Below, one piece after another: positions 1 to 8,365 of a stretch of 47,850 nt of DNA. Position numbers and translations under genes: made by a program. Each line of letters opens with the position of its first letter. The first letter of the stretch is position 1. Where the stretch lies: NCBI GenBank assembly GCA_002683195.1, contig NYSW01000059.1:30767-78616 (forward strand), read 5' to 3'. Source of the DNA: Phycisphaerae bacterium. GTDB lineage: Bacteria; Planctomycetota; Phycisphaerae; Phycisphaerales; SM1A02. The notes under the pieces are model-generated. The model made no database searches and had not been told where the DNA came from. It worked only from the letters and a program-made list of their open reading frames with translations.

Positions 1-271
1 GGTACCGAGAATTCCTGAAAGGCTGAGCGGACCCGTCACATTCGCCGATAAAAACGGCTCCTCCGAATCTTTGTGCCAATTTCATGCAAATAACGACCTA
101 CGGGGTTGGATTCTTCGTGGGAGCAGATACGATCTGAAGAGTCACGCGACTGTTCCCCGCTGACTTCCCGTTCCTGTCCGACCAAGATCAGTCAATCCCG
201 ACTGGCTCGACATCGGGCGTCGACCCTCCCGTTGGGTCGGACAAGTTCTCTTCCCGTAAGGAGACTCAGAT

Positions 272-802
272 ATGGACAAGCGTTTCGTCCTTTCCGCCGC
301 TGGCTTCGCCGGCGCCGCCGTTGCTGCCCCTGCCCTCGCGCAGGATGCTCAGCTCACCCTTCACCTCGATTACTGGGCCGGCGAGTACGGCATGAATGCC
401 AGCAATGACAACGGAGACGCCTTCAGCGGCCTCCTGTCTAGCAGTGCCCTCGTGCTCTTCTCCAGTGGTAGCGTCATCGCCTCGGCGTCGCTCAACCTCT
501 GGAACCCGCTGGCCTCCAGCCCCTACACCTCGGGCTATCGCTACGACGTCGGTCTCACCAACGCCACCGGCGCCTGGGACATCACCCTGACCGACAGCTA
601 CGGCGACGGTTGGGCGTGGGCCGGTGTCTCCGGAGCCGACGCCTTCGTGGCGACCGACCTCCAGAACTCCGAAACCTACAGCATTGGTTTCGCGAGCGGT
701 TCATCCGCCACCGGCAACTTCGTTGTCACCGGTGTTCCGGCCCCCGGCGCCCTGGCCCTCCTCGGCCTCGCTGGTCTCGCCGGTCGTCGCAAGCGAGCCT
801 GA
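272..802 (+). CDS. Secreted PEP-CTERM-like sorted protein
   Basis: A 176-residue exported protein of unknown function. It begins with a Sec signal peptide (Lys/Arg at residues 3-4, an Ala-rich core, and a cleavage candidate after ALA near residue 23). It ends at about residues 155-176 with VPAPG, a short Ala/Leu/Gly transmembrane stretch and RRKR, the layout of PEP-CTERM-like C-terminal sorting signals. The middle is rich in Ser, Ala, Trp and Asp, without cysteines, and contains TDSYGDGW, a motif seen in several secreted beta-sandwich proteins. The ATG follows a good ribosome site (aaggaga, 8 nt upstream). The gene stands alone before a strong terminator. Export and C-terminal anchoring are well supported. 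The ligand or role is unknown, and no exosortase gene lies in the window. Confidence 0.85.
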   Translation: MDKRFVLSAAGFAGAAVAAPALAQDAQLTLHLDYWAGEYGMNASNDNGDAFSGLLSSSALVLFSSGSVIASASLNLWNPLASSPYTSGYRYDVGLTNATGAWDITLTDSYGDGWAWAGVSGADAFVATDLQNSETYSIGFASGSSATGNFVVTGVPAPGALALLGLAGLAGRRKRA

Positions 803-842
803 GTCCTCGGACTCCTGCAAGCTTCGTGACTGCACGACGCGT

Positions 843-887
843 AAAAACCCACCGACCGGTCCCTCGGGACCGGTCGGTGGTCTTTTT
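843..887. terminator. Bidirectional Rho-independent terminator
   Basis: A perfect 15-bp GC-rich stem (849-863 with 66-80 of the same hundred) closes on a 2-nt apical TC. It is flanked by an A5 run on the left (843-847) and a T run on the right (83-87). It can therefore end transcripts of the secreted protein on the plus strand and of the convergent sulfotransferase on the minus strand. Confidence 0.93.
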
Positions 888-958
888 GTCGAGCGGTCGA
901 GATGCCAAACTGTCGAGCACGAACTGCCGAACGTCCCGGACGGAACTCCCGACGGAAC

Positions 959-2458
959 TCAGAGGTACGGTTCAAGGCGGTCGATCAACGGCCCCAGGTG
1001 CTTCTCGTAGTTTCGCCAGCGTCCCTTGGACGTCGTGTACATCTTCTGCTGGACCTGCTCGTAACTGAGCGTCGAGGCCAACCTGCTCGATTCGTGGAAT
1101 TCCAGGCACGCCTTGTCGAAGGCGACATCGAGGAACTCGAGTAATCGGCGGGTCTGATGTTCCTGATCAGCGACCATGTCTTCGTAGTGCATCTCGATCA
1201 TCGGGACCTCGAGCACCTCCGGCCAGTACTTCTGCATCTGGTGTCGAGCGATCCAGGTCCGGCCGAGGGTCTCCAGCGAATTCGTGTAGCCATGGCCGCT
1301 GGACAGCAGATTCATGGTGTAGCACGACACGCAGTTGTCCAAGGCGTTCCGGAACAGGTTGACCACCCGCATCTTCGGCAACGCAAGCGACATCATTCCC
1401 AGCTGCAGGTGCATGCCCAGCGACTTGTTCGAGAGATACCGCCGGCCATTCCCCAGGCCCTGGGTCTGGTTTTCGTAGATGCGGCCCAGCGCGTTGGCGT
1501 CGGACACCCGCAGATCCACCATGCTGGTCGGGAACGGCAGGAATGAATCGGTGAGCCGGGGGACCGCGACCTGGACGAAACTGCTGGCCGAGAGTTCCCC
1601 CCCCATGGCGACCTGCGGATGCATCCCGAGGATGGTGTCGAGCAATGTCGTCCCGCTGCGGGGATTCCCGAGGATGACCAGCGGTTCACTGCTGACTTCG
1701 TCGGCGTGCGCGAGCTGCGGTGCCATTTCCTTGGTGAACACCGCCCGGGTGTCCGCGAGCACCTGTTCGTACTGATCGATGTCCCAGACCTGACCGTCGT
1801 CCTCGTGGGCCTTGGTGGCCGCCGCCCAGGCACCGTCGTAATCTCCGAGCCGATCCCGATACTTGGCCAGAAGGAACAGCGACTCTCGGAACTGGGGAGC
1901 GTCCTTTTCCGGAAGGCTCTTCGCCTCGATCGGATCCACGAGATCCGAGAGAAGACTGGCGGCACCTTCGATGTCTTTTCTCGCCGCCAGAAGCCTCGCC
2001 TGCAAGTAGCCCCGAACGGCGGGTCTGGTTTCATGCGTCTCGGGGGAACTCAGAAGCAGGCCTAGATACTTTTCCGCTTCGTCGACGTCCCCGATCCGCT
2101 CCAGACTCTGCGTTATCTTGGCCAGCAATCCCGAGCGACCGGGTTGGAGCGTGAACAGTTCGTTTCCAAGTCGACGAACCTGATCTGCATCTCCCAGCGC
2201 CACACTGCAAGTCATCGCCTGAATCAGTAACGGGACATCGTGCGGCGTGGACTCCAACAATTCCAGCATGATCCGGTACGCAGAAACATTGTCCCCCCAC
2301 TCGAAGAACGCGTCGGCCTGTAGTCGCCGAAGCCTTGGATCATCCGGATGGGATTCCTGCAGCGAGCCCAGCCGCTCCTCCGCGAGATTCCTCAAGTTAT
2401 TCCGAACCAGCTCTCGAATGCGAGCGATTTCTTCGTCGACGGGATCAGGCGTTTTCAT
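959..2458 (-). CDS. TPR-containing sulfotransferase family protein
   Basis: A 499-residue protein. The N-terminal half (about 1-240) is helical and TPR-like, with recurring LxxL/ALGD patterns. From about residue 258 it becomes a PAPS-dependent sulfotransferase domain. The 5'-phosphosulfate loop is visible as GNPRSGTT (about 263-270), followed by HPQ and GGE. A later RNALDNCVSCY stretch matches the RxxxD/S 3'-phosphate-binding element. This layout is common in bacterial TPR-sulfotransferases related to tyrosylprotein and heparan sulfotransferases. The acceptor (protein, glycan or lipid) cannot be told from sequence. The ATG at 2458 has no obvious Shine-Dalgarno site. The gene is divergent from the trigger-factor-like gene and convergent with the PEP-CTERM-like gene. 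No signal peptide is seen, so it is probably cytoplasmic. Confidence 0.88.
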   Translation of the reverse strand: MKTPDPVDEEIARIRELVRNNLRNLAEERLGSLQESHPDDPRLRRLQADAFFEWGDNVSAYRIMLELLESTPHDVPLLIQAMTCSVALGDADQVRRLGNELFTLQPGRSGLLAKITQSLERIGDVDEAEKYLGLLLSSPETHETRPAVRGYLQARLLAARKDIEGAASLLSDLVDPIEAKSLPEKDAPQFRESLFLLAKYRDRLGDYDGAWAAATKAHEDDGQVWDIDQYEQVLADTRAVFTKEMAPQLAHADEVSSEPLVILGNPRSGTTLLDTILGMHPQVAMGGELSASSFVQVAVPRLTDSFLPFPTSMVDLRVSDANALGRIYENQTQGLGNGRRYLSNKSLGMHLQLGMMSLALPKMRVVNLFRNALDNCVSCYTMNLLSSGHGYTNSLETLGRTWIARHQMQKYWPEVLEVPMIEMHYEDMVADQEHQTRRLLEFLDVAFDKACLEFHESSRLASTLSYEQVQQKMYTTSKGRWRNYEKHLGPLIDRLEPYL

Positions 2459-2526
2459 AGTCTTTAGGTTATCGTCTTTCTACCGTGATTCTCGGCCAGA
2501 GAATCTGCCAGAACCCGAGGAACTCC

Positions 2527-3813
2527 ATGAACGACGCCGCCGGATCCGCTGATGATTCACCGAATTTCGACCACGGAGAGATCATCCTGACCAGCTCGGA
2601 AATCCATCCCAACCACTGGAGAATGGAAGCCGAAGTGCCGGCGGAACAAGTGAAACGATTCGGCCGACAGCTCCGCGGGGTGAAGCCGGACATCCATCCC
2701 CAGGAAGTGGCGACCCTGTTGGTGAGCGTGTTGGTGGATGAAGGTCTCGACCGGATCGGTCGGACTTCCTACATCCACCGAACCCTCACCCCGGAAACGG
2801 AAAGTCCGATTCTCCATCCGGAGAAACCATTCTGCGGAAGTTTCGACGTGGACGGGTTCGCCCAGCCCCAGTGGCCGGATTTCTCCGCGATCAAGATCCG
2901 AGAGGACTCGATCGAAGTCACCGACGCCCTGGTCGAGCAGGAGATGTTGGACCAGCGTCTGGACGCCGGAACGCGGACCCCACTGGAAGGCCCGCTCAAG
3001 GCCGGAGATGAGATCGTGGCAGATGTGCTCGCCCGGATTCCAGGCCATGAAAAGCCGGCCATCGAAGTCTCGGGAATCACCCTCCGGATTCCCGATCGAG
3101 ACGGGTTCCTGAACACCGGAGGAGTCCTGCTCCCCGGCGGAGAATCCCTGCACGGCCACCACGCGGAAGAGAACGTCCGTTTCACTTCCAGCCTCCCGAC
3201 GAATCTCTTCGACCCCGAACTGCAGGGACAGCCACTCGAGGTCGACATCAGGATCACGTCGGCGACGCGGGTCTCCCCCGCGACCGAGGAGTTCGTGGCG
3301 GCACAATACGGTTCACCCAACGTCGAGATCCTCAAGACCCAGATTCGATTCGCGTTGAAGCAACGACTCGCCGACGAGCAGAACAAGACCATCTTCGAGC
3401 AGTTCCTGCCTCAACTGCAGAAGATGGTTCCAATCGAGTTGCCCGACTTCGCCATCGAAGAGATGACGAAGAAGAAGAGGCTCCCGCCCCTGCTCGAAAA
3501 ACTCCGAGCGAAGGGCCTCGATGAAGAGGCCACGAAGAAGGCCGTTCAAAAAGCGTGGCCTTCCATGAAAGCCGATGCCCACAGGGTTTTCGGGCGGCAA
3601 ATCCTGGTGAAGATGCTGGCCCAACATCTCAAGGTGCGGACCTCGGAGGAGGATCTGCTCAAGACCATTCGATTCGAAGCCGCCCGACTCGGAAAACGAC
3701 CGGAAGACCTGAGGAAAGAACTGGTTGACAACGGCACCATCGGCCCCTACTCGGAAAAGACGCTTGAATTGAAGATCGCCTCGACCTTGCAGTCCCACAT
3801 CACCGAGGGCTGA
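2527..3813 (+). CDS. Trigger factor-like chaperone/PPIase homologue
   Basis: I call the start at ATG 2527, which follows GAGGA at 6 nt spacing. A GTG at 2485 would add 14 residues without a clear ribosome site. The 428-residue product follows the trigger factor plan. An N-terminal domain carries a WRMEAEVPAEQV strand-helix element. A central FKBP-like region follows (about residues 145-255). A long helical C-terminal arm includes an EILKTQIRFALKQRL helix and a VPIELPDFAIEEM segment, as in trigger factor C-domains. The ribosome-docking signature GFRxGKxP is absent: the corresponding stretch reads RGVKPDIHP. It may therefore be a diverged trigger factor or a paralogue that no longer docks conventionally at ribosomal protein L23. 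No clpP/clpX genes follow, unlike many tig loci. Confidence 0.8.
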   Translation: MNDAAGSADDSPNFDHGEIILTSSEIHPNHWRMEAEVPAEQVKRFGRQLRGVKPDIHPQEVATLLVSVLVDEGLDRIGRTSYIHRTLTPETESPILHPEKPFCGSFDVDGFAQPQWPDFSAIKIREDSIEVTDALVEQEMLDQRLDAGTRTPLEGPLKAGDEIVADVLARIPGHEKPAIEVSGITLRIPDRDGFLNTGGVLLPGGESLHGHHAEENVRFTSSLPTNLFDPELQGQPLEVDIRITSATRVSPATEEFVAAQYGSPNVEILKTQIRFALKQRLADEQNKTIFEQFLPQLQKMVPIELPDFAIEEMTKKKRLPPLLEKLRAKGLDEEATKKAVQKAWPSMKADAHRVFGRQILVKMLAQHLKVRTSEEDLLKTIRFEAARLGKRPEDLRKELVDNGTIGPYSEKTLELKIASTLQSHITEG

Positions 3814-3840
3814 TTCCGAGGGACGAACAGGCCATGAACG

Positions 3841-3874
3841 GGCTCGAATCGAGCCTCAATCGGGCCTCAATCGG
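3841..3874. repeat. Small hairpin plus 11-bp tandem duplication
   Basis: Between two convergent genes lies a short inverted repeat (GGCTC-GAATC-GAGCC, 3841-3855). It is followed by two exact tandem copies of GCCTCAATCGG (3853-3863 and 3864-3874). The hairpin may act as a weak terminator, but there is no T run. The duplication looks like a simple local slippage event. Confidence 0.5.
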
Positions 3875-3951
3875 GCATGGACCGAAGCTGATCGCCGAAA
3901 GACGATTCGTATCCGCCGACTCGACCGCCCCCCGAGTCCACATGGCCAAAT

Positions 3952-4716
3952 TCACGGAACCACCGGCCCCGTGGTTCCCAGATGCAATCCCCGCGCCGAC
4001 AGGCCCGCGGAATCGTGGTGCCACGCGAGCCCGGCGCGTCGAAATGCTTCGCCGATCTCTTCCACGCTGAAGATGCTGATCAGATGCGGCTCGACCCGAT
4101 GCTCCACGCCATCGACCGTGGCCGAAAGGTAGTGAAACTCCAGTTGAAGCCGTCGCCCATCGATTCGCGGCACGTCCATGCGAACCAGTTTCAGGTCCTC
4201 CGAGTCGATCACGTTCATCGCAGGACGGCCGGCGACCACGACCTCGGGCGTGAGAAAAGGCTCCACCACCAGGAGTCCGCCATCGGCGACCCGATCCGCC
4301 ATTTCCCCGATCGCCAGCTCGAGTTCTTCGAGATCCCGCATGTAGGCGATGGCGGAGAACAGACAGGTCACGACGTCGAAACGTCCGTCGGCATCACTGG
4401 CGGGAATCGTGGCCCCGCGAGTTCGTTTCAACGACCTCATGTCGCCGACCTCGAACGGCACGCATGGACACCGTGCTGCCGCGACCTCGAGCATCGCGGG
4501 ATCCAGATCGATTCCGACTCGATCGAACTCGGGCAGGTGCGCGAGATGACGACCGGTGCCACAGGCGACATCCAACCAGCGGGGCCGCCTCCCCATCGTT
4601 TCGGGCGAGAGACCGTGCCCGGCGAAGATTCTCTGAAGCTGTCGAGACTCGTCCACGTAGTCCTTGCCCTGGGCGTCGTAGACGAGGTCATACCAGTGCT
4701 GGGACTCGTGAAACAT
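3952..4716 (-). CDS. Class I SAM-dependent methyltransferase
   Basis: A 254-residue Rossmann-fold methyltransferase. The SAM-binding motif I is LDVACGTGRH (48-57). A GIDLDPAML motif II and a GDMRSL/FDVVTC region place the adenine contact and post-motif strand. The N-terminus (YDLVYDAQGKDYVDES, from residue 9) resembles the aminosugar N,N-dimethyltransferases of the TylM1/DesVI type. That similarity gives a hint of substrate class but does not establish it. No sugar biosynthesis genes sit beside it: neighbours are a trigger-factor-like gene (convergent) and the metalloprotease (upstream on the same strand). It is probably a soluble enzyme. The fold assignment is firm; the substrate is unknown. 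Confidence 0.85.
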   Translation of the reverse strand: MFHESQHWYDLVYDAQGKDYVDESRQLQRIFAGHGLSPETMGRRPRWLDVACGTGRHLAHLPEFDRVGIDLDPAMLEVAAARCPCVPFEVGDMRSLKRTRGATIPASDADGRFDVVTCLFSAIAYMRDLEELELAIGEMADRVADGGLLVVEPFLTPEVVVAGRPAMNVIDSEDLKLVRMDVPRIDGRRLQLEFHYLSATVDGVEHRVEPHLISIFSVEEIGEAFRRAGLAWHHDSAGLSARGLHLGTTGPVVP

Positions 4717-4784
4717 GGCTCGAGGCTATCGCCAAGAGCCGGATCCGGGAAGGACGGGCCCGCCCGAACCGCCCTCGCGATCGC

Positions 4785-7700
4785 TCAAGGCGTATCCGGA
4801 GGGCAGGAAGCGCCCCAGGAAAGGAAGAAGATTCCAAAGTCCGCACCATCGACCACCGCGTCACCGTTGAGGTCACCAAGGCACGGTTCGTCGGGCGAAC
4901 CTGACTGACACGGTCCCCAACTCACGAACAGAATCCCCAGATCGGCGCCGTCGATCAATTCGTCTCCGTTGAAATCCGCATCACAGTTGGCCGAAAGGCA
5001 ATCATCGGGAACGCCATCACCATCCAGGTCGGTGGAGTTGCCGAGAAAGATATCGACCGAGTCATCGATGCCGTTCTCATTGCAGTCCGTGAAGGGACGA
5101 ATGAACAACGCGTAGACCACGCCGGAAAGGATTCCGGCGTCATCCGCATCCGGCGCGCCCGCAAAGAGCTGGCTTCCGACGATCGCCACCGAGCCGCCGA
5201 ACTCGTCACCCGCACGAAGATCCTGGGGCGAACCGATGAACTCGATCGCGGACCAGTCGTCGTCGTCGATCAGGCCGAAGACCGCCACCGCACCGACGTT
5301 CTCGAGCAGGACCTCATCCGGATCGACGGGGCTCATGCGATCACGCCCCGGAATACCGACCGCGATCCTGGTTCCGCTGCAGGCGACCGAGGCGCCGAAG
5401 TTGTCTCCGAGCTCGAGTCCGGGGGTTGCCAGAACCTCCACTTGGACCAGCTCGTCGGCTACAAATCGATACGCGCCGGCCGCGCCCAACGTGCCACGAG
5501 CCAGTGGAGCGCCGATCACGGCCTTGTCCTCGTAGATGGCCAGGGCCGCGCCGAACCGACCGCCGGAGTAGATGCCGTTCACCACGGGACCCGCTGACAC
5601 CACGAAGACGTCTTCACTCCGGAAGAACGCATACGGGGCCACCGAACCGAGTTCACCGCCACTGAATGGAGCACCGACCAGCAACCCCTGGGCAAGACTG
5701 TCTGGAAGCACCGACAAGGCCAGCGTCGAGCCGAATCGATCGCCTGCCTCGACTCCTTCGAAGATTTCAAGGAGTTCGAAAGTCGTAGTCGAAGTCCGCT
5801 GATACACGTAGACCATGCCCGAATCGATCTCTCCGGTCGCCGTCTCCTGGAGCGGAGCTCCGACCGCCACCAGATCGCCGGCCACTGCGACCGCGGAACC
5901 GAAGAAGTCATTGCCCAGAAGCGTGTCCGGTTGCAGGACCTGAACCCGGCAATAACCTCCACCCTGATTCACCCAGATCTCCGCCCGACCTGCGAGCGGG
6001 ATCGTCTCGACCACCTCTTCCTCGCCTTCGTCGTTGATCTCGGTCACGATTCTCGGTGAATACGGCGCCCCGATGACCAGCATGTCCTCCCACGCCGACA
6101 CGCTTTCTCCGAAGCGATCGCCCTCCTCGAGGTCGGAGGGTGAGAATTTGGCGTCCTGGAACCAACCGACATCGGGGACGTCGTCGACGGCATCGACGAA
6201 TCCGTAGACCGCGCCCGCATTCTCTCCGAGGGCATCGTGCCGGCTCGCACCGGTGAACATCCGGACTCCGTCGGTGGTGATCGAACCTCCGAAACCATCG
6301 AACGCACCGAGGCTCGACGCCACGAGACGTCCGGAGGTCGTGACCTGCTCGGGGACCTCGCAGAAATACGCGACGGTGCCGGGCATCGTCTGGCGGATGA
6401 CGCTGGCGTTGTCCGCCCATCGATTACCCGGATCATCTTCCGGACTGCCGGTCGCGACTCCGGCCAGTTGAACCTCGGGGTTGGAGTAGTTCAAGGAGAC
6501 GGCTCCCGGTCCGTACGCCATCAGCGTGCGACGACAAGCGGGGAACTGGACTTCATTGATCCATCGCCACCCATGGTTCCAACTCGGTGCTTCGGAGGCC
6601 GGGCCGGTTTCATCCGGGCGACAGCATTCGAAGACCGTTGGTTCCCAGGGCACGCAATCCGTCGGCTCTCCGCAGCCCCCTCCATCACCGGCCGCATGGC
6701 AGCACCCGATGTTGTGGCCGAATTCATGGGCCAGCAGCGTGTATCCCATACAGCCCCAGAGCAGATTGTTGAAGGCCGACCCCGGGGAATCACCGGTCCC
6801 GAGATAGGCGACACCGCAATAACCGCCACCCCCGCTGGAGTTGGTGATCAGGGAGCAGGCGTCGGCTCCGACGTCGGCGCGAATGAGGTGGATTTCGTCC
6901 ATCACGCCGTCATCAACGCCCGCGAACAGACTCAGGATCTCGCCACTGTCCTCGTTCTCCCAGTCAACGGGGGCGACCAGAACGGCTCGGACCCCGAACG
7001 CGAGATCGGAGTTCTCCATCGCCTGCGTGGTGTTGGCGCACTCCAGGACGCACTTCGTGGCGATCACCAATGGTGCGTCATCGGGATCCTCCCCTTCCCC
7101 GATCAGTGCCGCCTCGACTTCAGCGAGAACCGGTGGGGTGTAGAAGAATGCGAGGTCGGCGATGCTGGCGGCACAGCTCGCGCACTCGAGTTCGTCCTCG
7201 TCACCGAATCGGGCCAGGTTCTCCGCGGGGGCCTCGGGCGGCTGAGGCCCGAAGATTCCGGCATCGCGAACCGTTTCGACGTCGGGGCCGTCGGGCATGG
7301 TCAACGTACCGCCGCAACCCGGCATGTCCGATGCCTTGGCCGTCGGACGCATCCGACCTCGGCCCATCGGCTCGAGCGTCCATTCAAACGCATCGCCGAA
7401 CGCCGGTGACTGCAACCAACCCGCAAACATGTCGCCGCGGCTGGCCAGGGTTCCGACGCCATCGGCGTGATCCAGAGAAACGAGCCGCCACCAGCGGTCC
7501 TGCCCTCGCTCCCGTCGAGCATCCAGAATCTCGTACCGTTCGGTGACCCCGATTCCGGTTCCGATCGCGATCACGTCGCCGACCGTCAGATTCCGGGCCA
7601 GTGTGGGATTGAAGCGGATGTCGCCGTCCGAGGCCGGTACCAACGAGAGCGCCAGCGGTTCCGTCACCGGGACCACCGCCGCGGGTGCCGGCGTGGGTGC

Positions 7701-7883
7701 AGCCGTGGATGCTGGCCGCGCGGTACGCACGGCCGACGTCTTCACCGCGGGTGCCTCCCGGACGTTCGTACCACGCTTCGGGGGCGCGGGCTCGGTGGCG
7801 ACCGCGAAGCTCGCACCCACGGCCGTGACCAGCCCCAGAGTGACCACTGCGAGCTGACGAAGCGAATTGAGGCTGCTCTTCAT
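4785..7883 (-). CDS. Secreted zinc metalloprotease with FG-GAP repeats and dockerin pair
   Basis: A 1032-residue exoprotein. It has a signal peptide (about 1-28), a Pro/Ala-rich linker and a propeptide-like region. A reprolysin-type (M12-like) metzincin domain carries the zinc site HEFGHNIGCCH (about 386-396) and a downstream LMAY Met-turn followed by NYSNPEV and GVATG, typical of this family. About seven FG-GAP repeats follow, each with a FGxxVA...GAP signature (for example GDRFGESVS, NDFFGSAVA and GDEFGGSVA), predicting an integrin-alpha-like beta-propeller. The C-terminus holds two dockerin-like EF-hand segments (DFNGDELIDGADLGI and DLNGDAVVDGADFGI), each ending in SWG. Start: ATG 7883 with GGAGA upstream. 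It lies directly downstream of the secretion operon terminator, so it could be a substrate of that machine (inference). It is probably a cell-surface or secreted protease. Confidence 0.88.
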   Translation of the reverse strand: MKSSLNSLRQLAVVTLGLVTAVGASFAVATEPAPPKRGTNVREAPAVKTSAVRTARPASTAAPTPAPAAVVPVTEPLALSLVPASDGDIRFNPTLARNLTVGDVIAIGTGIGVTERYEILDARRERGQDRWWRLVSLDHADGVGTLASRGDMFAGWLQSPAFGDAFEWTLEPMGRGRMRPTAKASDMPGCGGTLTMPDGPDVETVRDAGIFGPQPPEAPAENLARFGDEDELECASCAASIADLAFFYTPPVLAEVEAALIGEGEDPDDAPLVIATKCVLECANTTQAMENSDLAFGVRAVLVAPVDWENEDSGEILSLFAGVDDGVMDEIHLIRADVGADACSLITNSSGGGGYCGVAYLGTGDSPGSAFNNLLWGCMGYTLLAHEFGHNIGCCHAAGDGGGCGEPTDCVPWEPTVFECCRPDETGPASEAPSWNHGWRWINEVQFPACRRTLMAYGPGAVSLNYSNPEVQLAGVATGSPEDDPGNRWADNASVIRQTMPGTVAYFCEVPEQVTTSGRLVASSLGAFDGFGGSITTDGVRMFTGASRHDALGENAGAVYGFVDAVDDVPDVGWFQDAKFSPSDLEEGDRFGESVSAWEDMLVIGAPYSPRIVTEINDEGEEEVVETIPLAGRAEIWVNQGGGYCRVQVLQPDTLLGNDFFGSAVAVAGDLVAVGAPLQETATGEIDSGMVYVYQRTSTTTFELLEIFEGVEAGDRFGSTLALSVLPDSLAQGLLVGAPFSGGELGSVAPYAFFRSEDVFVVSAGPVVNGIYSGGRFGAALAIYEDKAVIGAPLARGTLGAAGAYRFVADELVQVEVLATPGLELGDNFGASVACSGTRIAVGIPGRDRMSPVDPDEVLLENVGAVAVFGLIDDDDWSAIEFIGSPQDLRAGDEFGGSVAIVGSQLFAGAPDADDAGILSGVVYALFIRPFTDCNENGIDDSVDIFLGNSTDLDGDGVPDDCLSANCDADFNGDELIDGADLGILFVSWGPCQSGSPDEPCLGDLNGDAVVDGADFGIFFLSWGASCPPDTP

Positions 7884-8365
7884 CTGGTTCGATTCTCCGG
7901 ACGACCCACGATCGGATCGCCGTACGTTCCACGCATTTGAACGGCCCGGCCGGACCGATCCAATCCCCCTTCGACGACTCGAAGAGGGCGATTCATGATC
8001 CTAGCGGGCTCATCGCCGACACCGCCGACGAACCACCCGATCGGAAAGACTTTTCGGCCTTCGATACGCAGCCGAATCCTCCACGGTTCATCATGACCCG
8101 GCATCACCTCCGGGCCACCGCAGAGAGCCTCGTCCGACGAGTTTCCACGCTCCAGCGTCCGGAAAGCATCACTCCGGGCCGCCCAAACCGCATCATCGGA
8201 GTTTTCCACCCTCCGACCCGGTCTACGACCGTCCCGACGACCGCCGATTTCGGCGCAAAAGCCCGCGTCCCCCAAAGCGCTGGACGAGCGTGGCGAGGAC
8301 GCGGGTGTGGTTGGAACGGAATGTCGCACTGGACGGAGCCTCGGATGCCCGGGCTCCGACCGAAG
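7884..8365. other. Noncoding spacer between secretion operon and metalloprotease gene
   Basis: These 482 bases hold no convincing gene. The open frames here have Arg/Ser/Pro-rich shadow composition and no family signature. The right part carries the operon terminator hairpin. The left part should hold the metalloprotease promoter, but I see no clear -35/-10 pair. Confidence 0.7.
8255..8305 (-). terminator. Terminator of the pseudopilin operon
   Basis: CCCGCGTCC (8262-8270) pairs perfectly with GGACGCGGG (8297-8305). The 26-nt loop itself contains a small CGCT/AGCG hairpin. Read on the minus strand, the stem is followed by CTTTTGCGCC. It sits 60 nt past the stop of the giant GspK-like gene, so it most likely ends that operon. 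The T run is short. Confidence 0.65.

Noticed and set aside
7880..8329. A minus-strand frame of 149 codons in the spacer before the metalloprotease.
   Set aside because: It covers the terminator hairpin, overlaps the protease start and has no recognisable motif or ribosome site.
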